A stretch of DNA of 64,000 bases from Algibacter_G agarivorans (GTDB lineage: Bacteria > Bacteroidota > Bacteroidia > Flavobacteriales > Flavobacteriaceae), in contig NZ_BAABJJ010000037.1 of NCBI RefSeq assembly GCF_039543245.1, positions 1 through 64,000 on the forward strand, written 5' to 3'. Under the pieces are notes generated by a model, which was not told the origin of the DNA, made no database searches, and worked only from the letters and a program-made list of their open reading frames with translations. Below, in pieces: positions 59,637-64,000 of this stretch (its first letter is position 1; each line of letters starts with the position of its first letter). The translations under genes and the position numbers were made by a program.

Positions 59637-60147
59637 GTTGGCATTCATTTGAATGCACTAAATAAGGTGGGTTCAGAAAAACCTTAAGAGTAGGAATAAT
59701 TTAATATTACAGATAATGAAAAAACTATTATTTATTACAGCAATTGCAATTTTAGTTTCATGCTCAAAAGATGACAAACCAGCTAGAACCATGTATGATA
59801 TTACATATACGGTAATTGCATCAAATGGAGCAACCATTAACAAGGTAGACTATAGAAATAGTCAAGGGGACCTTATTGAACTAACCAATGTTACTTCACC
59901 TTGGATCATAAACCTTAAAGTTAGAGCAGGTCTTGGATTAGAAGCAGCAGCATATGGAGACATTCCTTATCAAGGCTCATTAAGTATTACTGCTGTTTGG
60001 TTGCCAGAAGGAGGAGATTCCCAATCAGAAACTGATACACTTGGGAATAATACTCCCGATTCAACTATTAATAATGGAAAAGTGGAAATTTCGGGTAGAA
60101 CTTTACCAGATTAATATTTTTTCCTTTAACAAAAACGAAATGCCAAC
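59637..60147. repeat. Inverted GTTGGCATT repeats flanking the small lipoprotein gene
   Basis: GTTGGCATT (59637-59645), followed by the palindrome GCATTCATTTGAATGC (59641-59656), is inverted as AATGCCAAC at 60139-60147. The repeats enclose the lipoprotein gene. The sequence after the right copy (CAACAACCGCTATAGC, later a GAAAATCC/GGATTTTC hairpin at about 60223-60242) resembles repeats found beside many small genes in this group. Confidence 0.5.
59716..60114 (+). CDS. Small lipoprotein, MmpS-like fold suspected
   Basis: The 132-residue protein has a lipoprotein signal (AIAILVSC, Cys at about 17). It is followed by a compact beta-rich domain (MYDITYTVIASNGATINKV, SPWIINLKVRAGLGLEAAAYG) reminiscent of the MmpS-type domain, and an acidic, Ser/Thr-rich tail (GGDSQSETDTLGNNTPDST) before the final strand. 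Function unknown. It is flanked by inverted repeats that could have moved it as a unit. Confidence 0.75.
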   Translation: MKKLLFITAIAILVSCSKDDKPARTMYDITYTVIASNGATINKVDYRNSQGDLIELTNVTSPWIINLKVRAGLGLEAAAYGDIPYQGSLSITAVWLPEGGDSQSETDTLGNNTPDSTINNGKVEISGRTLPD

Positions 60148-60453
60148 AACCGCTATAGCTCATTGCTTCCGTCTTTCATCTCGGAAATCCCTTGCATGTT
60201 TACTGTCTTTGGGTTACGGCGGAAAATCCTCGGGGATTTTCATACAACGAAACCATAACCTAACACATTAAACTAACCTCTCCAAAAACAAAAACAACTT
60301 TCAATTTAAAAACATAAACTAGCAAACACCTGCGTTAGGCGGGCAGGCAGCAGCCCAAAAATATTGACTTGTAATTAAATTCTAAATAATTAAGAGTTAC
60401 CTCTCCGCCTAAAGGCACCTCCCTTAAAAAATGGGAGGAATTATTTTGTTATT
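60115..60453. other. Repeat-rich gap between the small lipoprotein and usp genes
   Basis: Holds the right flank of the cassette-like repeat, a GGCGGGCAGGCAG half-repeat near 60328-60343 and the CCTCCC...GGGAGG hairpin (60418-60438), which is a near copy of 43027-43049. The last may also end the minus-strand usp transcript. No gene is supported. Confidence 0.65.
60418..60438. repeat. CCTCCC...GGGAGG hairpin
   Basis: CACCTCCCTTAAAAAATGGG is shared almost base for base with 43025-43046. On the minus strand it follows the usp stop by 16 bp but has only a broken T-tract. Confidence 0.6.
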
Positions 60454-61287
60454 TTAAATCTTAAACGTCATAACTGGTAATGTGGAATGATTTGCCACAT
60501 CTTCACCTATGCTGCCTTCAAAGAAATGCGCCAATCCTTTTCTGCCATGTGTGGGGACAATTATTAAATCTGCTCCAATTTTATTTGCGCAGTTTAAAAC
60601 CCCCTCTTCAACCGTATAATCAGATACGTAATGAACATCTTTCATTTTATCTAAATTACCTTCTGCTTTTGAAAAAAAGTTAACAACACGTTTTTCAATT
60701 TCTAAAGAACTCTTAAATTTATCATTGGGCAAATTAACATGCACTAAATAGAGTTTGGTTCCTGTTTTATCGAACATTTTCTTTGCATCCAAATAAGGCT
60801 TTATTGCATCCTCTGAGAAATTGCAAGCAAAAGCAACCACATCAAAACTGACATCTTGCACATCATTCTTTACAACTAATACGGGAATTTTTGAATGACG
60901 CACCACACGCTCGGTATTAGATCCAACAAAAAATTCCGCAATACCACTTGTGCCTTGAGACCCCATGACTATTAAATCTGCATCGTGCTTAAGCGCGACA
61001 TCATTAACCTCGCTAAACACTTTAAAATGCTTAATAATTGGTGTTACTTTGATATCATTTAAATAATCCTTTTTTAAAAAATCTTCAAATTTCTGTTGAG
61101 CCAGTTGAAGAAAAAACGCTGTTTTCTGATTTTGAAGCCCATCTGATGCAGACAACATAATTTCAGACATCTCTAACATGTGCAACACCAACAACTCAGC
61201 ATCATACTTTTTAGCAAGTTTTGCGGCTGTTTTTAATGCATATTCAGAGTGTTCAGAAAAATCTATGGGTACGATAATTTTTTTCAT
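60454..61287 (-). CDS. Universal stress protein, tandem UspA domains
   Basis: The 277-residue cytoplasmic protein has two UspA domains (about 1-145 and 148-277). The first carries the ATP-binding pattern G-x2-G-x9-GS in MGSQGTSGIAEFFVGS. The second has PTHGRKGLAHFFEGS, in which the first Gly is replaced. Both domains start with the usual beta-strand (IIVPIDFSEHSEYAL in the first). It follows hemN on the same strand after 77 bp with no -7 box seen, so it may be transcribed from the FNR-controlled hemN promoter. Confidence 0.92.
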   Translation of the reverse strand: MKKIIVPIDFSEHSEYALKTAAKLAKKYDAELLVLHMLEMSEIMLSASDGLQNQKTAFFLQLAQQKFEDFLKKDYLNDIKVTPIIKHFKVFSEVNDVALKHDADLIVMGSQGTSGIAEFFVGSNTERVVRHSKIPVLVVKNDVQDVSFDVVAFACNFSEDAIKPYLDAKKMFDKTGTKLYLVHVNLPNDKFKSSLEIEKRVVNFFSKAEGNLDKMKDVHYVSDYTVEEGVLNCANKIGADLIIVPTHGRKGLAHFFEGSIGEDVANHSTLPVMTFKI

Positions 61288-61364
61288 GATTTCGTTTTTT
61301 TTAAGACCCCGAAACTAGCTCAGGATGTGAATTAAATTGGCATATTGAAGAAAATAACCTTCAA

Positions 61365-62729
61365 CTAAACAGTCATAGAAAACAACTGGGTATCTGGTTG
61401 TTTTCTTTGTAGCAGCACATCAAACGCCATACATATATTTCTAACAAATGGTTGTCCTTTTGCTGTAACTTTAATGGCATTAGAACGGACTTCAACTAAT
61501 CCGTCCTTTTCCATTTCTTTCAATCGAATTAAAGTATCTGGCAACGCATCAAAATAAAGAGAACCCTGCTCCCAAGATGTTTTAAATTTACACATTAAAT
61601 TTAATATATGTCTTCTGACAACTAAATCTTCTTGATTTAAAATATGCCCTCTGTACACTGGTATAACATTATCGTTTAACAGGTTATAGTAGCTCTCAAT
61701 ATCTTTTACATTTTGAGCAAATCCGTACCAACTATCACTGATGGAAGACACTCCAAGACCTATCATGGCTTGAGTTTTTGAAGCGGTGTAACCCATAAAA
61801 TTCCTGTGTAGATTGCCTTGTTCCATAGATTGGTAAAGTGAATCTGTAGTGAGCGCAAAATGATCCATACCGATCTCTTCATATCCAACTTCGGCAAGTA
61901 ATCGTTTTCCTAATTCATACTGATTTCTTTTTAATTCTGCCGATGGCAAATCGGAATCACTGAATCCGCGTTGCCCGTTTCCTTTTATCCAAGGCACGTG
62001 TGCGTAACTGTAAAACGCTAATCTATCGGGCAGTAATGCTTTAGTTTTTAAAATAGTTTCTTCTACGTGTTTTAAGGTTTGGAATGGTAAACCAAAAATA
62101 ATATCGTGGCCTACCGAAGTATATCCTATTTCTCTAGCTAACTCCGTAGCGCGTTTTACATTCTCAAAAGGCTGAATTCTATGAATCGCTTTTTGCACGG
62201 TTTCATTATAATCTTGAACTCCGTAGCTTACGCGTCTAAAACCTACATCATACAGGGCTTGCAAGTGCTCACGAGTCGTGTTATTTGGATGTCCTTCAAA
62301 ACTAAATTCGTAATTTTCAGCACGTTCTGCATGCCTAAAAATTTCATTAATTAGGTGTTTTAAATTTTCTGGACTAAAAAAAGTTGGGGTTCCTCCACCA
62401 AGATGCAATTCCTTAATAATAGGTTTTTCATCAAACAATTCTAAATACAAGTTCCATTCTTTTAACACGGCATTTATGTAGGGCGATTCTACATTATGCT
62501 GTTTGGTAATACGTTTATTGCATCCACAAAATGTACAGAGGCTTTCGCAAAACGGCAAATGAATATAAAGACTAATGCCTTCTTTTGAATTACTTTCTTT
62601 AAAGGATTGCACCAAAGAAGACTTCCATTTTTTTAGAGAAAATGATTCTTGATTCCAATACGGAACCGTTGGATAACTCGTATAACGAGGACCCGCAATA
62701 TTATATTTATTGACTAATGATTTTAACAT
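61365..62729 (-). CDS. hemN: Oxygen-independent coproporphyrinogen III oxidase
   Basis: Decarboxylates coproporphyrinogen III to protoporphyrinogen IX without oxygen. The 454-residue radical SAM enzyme has the cluster motif Cys61-x3-Cys65-x2-Cys68 in PFCESLCTFCGC. It also has the N-terminal GPRYTSYPTVPYW element, LHLGGGTPTFFSPENL, and the HemN C-terminal domain, which sets true HemN apart from HemW-like proteins. I start at ATG 62729 (MLKSLVNKYN); a TTG two codons earlier is possible. An FNR-type site (62777-62790) lies exactly 33 bp from the -7 box, predicting anaerobic activation. Confidence 0.96.
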   Translation of the reverse strand: MLKSLVNKYNIAGPRYTSYPTVPYWNQESFSLKKWKSSLVQSFKESNSKEGISLYIHLPFCESLCTFCGCNKRITKQHNVESPYINAVLKEWNLYLELFDEKPIIKELHLGGGTPTFFSPENLKHLINEIFRHAERAENYEFSFEGHPNNTTREHLQALYDVGFRRVSYGVQDYNETVQKAIHRIQPFENVKRATELAREIGYTSVGHDIIFGLPFQTLKHVEETILKTKALLPDRLAFYSYAHVPWIKGNGQRGFSDSDLPSAELKRNQYELGKRLLAEVGYEEIGMDHFALTTDSLYQSMEQGNLHRNFMGYTASKTQAMIGLGVSSISDSWYGFAQNVKDIESYYNLLNDNVIPVYRGHILNQEDLVVRRHILNLMCKFKTSWEQGSLYFDALPDTLIRLKEMEKDGLVEVRSNAIKVTAKGQPFVRNICMAFDVLLQRKQPDTQLFSMTV

Positions 62730-62746
62730 ACCCAACTATTAAAGCT

Positions 62747-62754
62747 CAAAAGTA
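62747..62754 (-). promoter_or_regulatory. -7 box for hemN
   Basis: TACTTTTG on the minus strand, the same octamer as at ccoS, matches TAnnTTTG. It implies a leader of about 14 nt before the ATG. Confidence 0.65.
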
Positions 62755-62776
62755 TAACTGTTCATTTTCAAAAAAC

Positions 62777-62790
62777 ATGATTTATGTCAT
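62777..62790. promoter_or_regulatory. FNR-type site between hemN and the yceI-like gene
   Basis: On the minus strand ATGACATAAATCAT. Its centre is 33.0 bp from the hemN -7 box. A TAACTTTC box facing the yceI-like gene is 42 bp away, so a direct class II effect on that gene is less likely. Confidence 0.65.
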
Positions 62791-62851
62791 ACTAACTCTT
62801 GCAATCCATTTATTAATATCTTAACTTTCGCATAAATAAAATTCAAGAAAA

Positions 62852-63481
62852 ATGAAAAAAATAAGCTTCTTATTATTTGCCTTAGCCATAAGTACAATAT
62901 CTTGTAAAAATGAAAAAAAAGAGGCTAAAACAGATTCAAATATTAAAATAGCAGCCAAAGAAAATTTTGTTGTAAAACCCGAAGCAACATCTGTAAAATG
63001 GACTGCATATAAAACTACTGAAAAAAAAGGAGTTGGTGGTGAATTTACTACTGTAAATTTTGAAACTAAATCTGGAATATCACCACAGGAAGCTTTAAAC
63101 AATTTGAATTTTTCTATTCCAATTAGTAGTTTATTTACGAATGACGCGACCAATACACGAGATGCAAAAATAAAAAACTCCTTTTTCGGGAGTATGCTAA
63201 ATACTGAATTTTTAAAAGGCTCTATTAGTTATGTTGATAACAAATGTACTGCCTCTATTACCATGAATGGCGTTACTCATAATTTACCGCTAGATATAAA
63301 CATAACAGACGAAAGACGGGTTACCATGACTGGCACAATGAATCTTAAAGATTGGGATGCTTTAGATGCATTAGCAGCATTAAACAAAGTATGTTTTGAT
63401 TTGCATAAAGGTGCCGATGGCGTTAGCAAAACTTGGGAAGATGTTGCTATTGAAGTTAGTACTTTTTTAAGAAAAAACTAA
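62852..63481 (+). CDS. YceI-family lipoprotein
   Basis: The 209-residue protein has a lipoprotein signal (ISTISC, Cys at about 18) and a YceI beta-barrel: SVKWTAYKTTEKKGVGGEF, PISSLFTNDATNTRDAKIK, FFGSMLN and LKDWDALDALAALNKVCFDLH. YceI proteins are lipocalin-like and bind isoprenoid or amphipathic molecules in the cell envelope. It diverges from hemN and shares an intergenic region with an FNR-type site, so low-oxygen control is possible but not supported by the spacing. Confidence 0.85.
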   Translation: MKKISFLLFALAISTISCKNEKKEAKTDSNIKIAAKENFVVKPEATSVKWTAYKTTEKKGVGGEFTTVNFETKSGISPQEALNNLNFSIPISSLFTNDATNTRDAKIKNSFFGSMLNTEFLKGSISYVDNKCTASITMNGVTHNLPLDINITDERRVTMTGTMNLKDWDALDALAALNKVCFDLHKGADGVSKTWEDVAIEVSTFLRKN

Positions 63482-63549
63482 TTTTTGTTTAAATTGATAT
63501 ATTTTTAGTGGAGCAGTTACTTGTTTTTCAAATTGTATTCATACAAACA

Positions 63550-63810
63550 TCAATCCTTCTTAAAAACATGAGTGTAAATCCACATTAAAGTAAATGTTGG
63601 TATCACATCAAATCCAGGTAGAGCTTCTTCTATAAAGGTTACAACACCTGCAATTTTTCCAGGTTTTCCTTTATAAAGTTTTGTCATTAGCCAACCCGAT
63701 ACTGGTGCCCAAACAATATCGGTAAACTCGCCAATACCAGGAATAAAAAAAGACACATATCCTACAGCATCTAAAGCAATGCCGAGTACTAATTTTATGT
63801 ATTTATTCAT
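63550..63810 (-). CDS. Small membrane protein, unknown function
   Basis: The 86-residue protein has two or three hydrophobic stretches and a pattern with conserved Gly/Pro (YVSFFIPGIGEFTDIVWAPV, then FIEEALPGFDVIPTFTLMW). I have seen similar small conserved membrane proteins in Flavobacteriaceae but know no function. I chose the ATG at 63810; a GTG at 63834 would add eight residues. It is probably monocistronic. Confidence 0.75.
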   Translation of the reverse strand: MNKYIKLVLGIALDAVGYVSFFIPGIGEFTDIVWAPVSGWLMTKLYKGKPGKIAGVVTFIEEALPGFDVIPTFTLMWIYTHVFKKD

Positions 63811-63839
63811 TAAAAGAAGTTTTTTGGTTTCCACTAATT

Positions 63840-63853
63840 CCGATAGCTATCGG
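63840..63853. repeat. CCGATAGCTATCGG palindrome
   Basis: Perfect 14-bp palindrome, third member of the family at 11100-11115 and 51410-51425. Confidence 0.6.
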
Positions 63854-63928
63854 GAGGAAATCTATCCCCTTTATAGAATCAAGAAAAATACCAAATGACA
63901 CCAAATGAATTTTGAAGTTTATTTAGTA

Positions 63929-64000
63929 TCACTTACCTATTAACTTTAAAAACTCATTTCTAGTTTCAATTTTTTCAAACTGCCCTCTAAATCCAGAAGT
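63929..64000 (-). CDS. folE: C-terminal end of probable GTP cyclohydrolase I (partial)
   Basis: The last 23 codons of a minus-strand gene run off the window edge and end at TGA (63929-63931). TSGFRGQFEKIETRNEFLKL resembles the closing segment of bacterial GTP cyclohydrolase I, where a TSxFRGxF strand is followed by an RxEFLxLI helix. That enzyme makes dihydroneopterin triphosphate for folate. With only 23 residues the call is tentative. Confidence 0.6.
   Translation of the reverse strand, partial: TSGFRGQFEKIETRNEFLKLIGK

Noticed and set aside
60041..60271. 76-codon plus-strand frame overlapping the small lipoprotein gene
   Set aside because: It runs out of frame through the lipoprotein gene and then through the palindromic repeat segment; there is no independent start context or domain.
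59628..60275. Integron attC sites around the small lipoprotein gene
   Set aside because: I looked for paired RYYYAAC and GTTRRRY cores and could not find a convincing pair, and no integron integrase is present. The inverted repeats are reported as repeats only.
62777..62830. FNR-type class II control of the yceI-like gene
   Set aside because: The nearest -7-like box (TAACTTTC, 62822-62829) is one mismatch off and 42 bp from the palindrome centre, unlike the 32-33 bp seen for the other targets.

Overview
The window is an AT-rich chromosomal segment of a marine-type member of the Bacteroidetes, most likely Flavobacteriaceae. Evidence: a one-polypeptide hybrid two-component regulator with a propeller sensor, the fused CcoN-CcoO oxidase subunit, promoters of the TAnnTTTG type, no obvious Shine-Dalgarno sequences, LxxC-type lipoproteins, and the short palindromic intergenic repeats common in this group. 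The species is not identified. No rRNA, CRISPR array, prophage or intact insertion sequence was seen; there is one tRNA.

Layout. 1-4.7 kb: an eroded sulfatase/FG-GAP remnant behind a hybrid two-component regulator, probably the stump of a polysaccharide-utilisation locus. 4.8 kb: tRNA-Arg(UCU). 5-10.9 kb: a galactose block (sodium/sugar symporter; divergent gntR-galM-galK-galT). 11.3-13.3 kb: thioesterase and a beta-helix lipoprotein, followed by a tyrosine-recombinase remnant. 14-17.7 kb: purL, interrupted in frame by a repetitive palindromic element. 17.8-25.5 kb (minus strand): anaerobic pyruvate metabolism (ppdK; pflB-pflA-OxlT-like transporter), with a small inverted-repeat element between ppdK and its terminator. 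25.7-34.1 kb: acyl-CoA synthetase and a MarR-controlled beta-oxidation operon. 34.2-37 kb: DUF6265-like protein, M1 peptidase, YdeI-like protein. 37-41.3 kb (minus): a sucrose operon encoding a sucrose-phosphatase/GH100-like fusion, a sucrose-phosphate-synthase-like glycosyltransferase and a PfkB sugar kinase. 41.5-45 kb (minus): Mg-chelatase-like AAA+/VWA pair and a Crp/Fnr regulator. 45.2-54.2 kb: the complete cbb3 oxidase locus (ccoI, ccoS, ccoNO, ccoQ, ccoP, ccoG, ccoH, TauE/SafE-like). 54.4-59.6 kb: TetR plus an ABC/HlyD/TolC export operon whose ATPase has degenerate motifs. 59.7-64 kb: lipoprotein, universal stress protein, hemN, YceI-like lipoprotein, small membrane protein and the C-terminal tip of a probable folE.

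How it fits together. The strongest cross-gene signal is a set of FNR-type palindromes (ATGAyA-N2-TGTCAT and close variants). They precede pflB, ccoS-ccoNOQP, hemN-usp, ccoI/fnr and, more weakly, ppdK. In pflB, ccoS and hemN, and in the weaker ppdK case, the palindrome centre lies exactly 33 bp upstream of the centre of the -7 box, and 32 bp for ccoI. This predicts activation from about -41.5 by the Crp/Fnr protein encoded at 44.4-45.1 kb. The window therefore holds much of a low-oxygen regulon: high-affinity oxidase, oxygen-independent haem synthesis, fermentative pyruvate cleavage and formate handling. The sucrose fusion enzyme, the in-frame repeat in purL, the AUG-less pflA and the degenerate ABC ATPase are the other items most worth checking.
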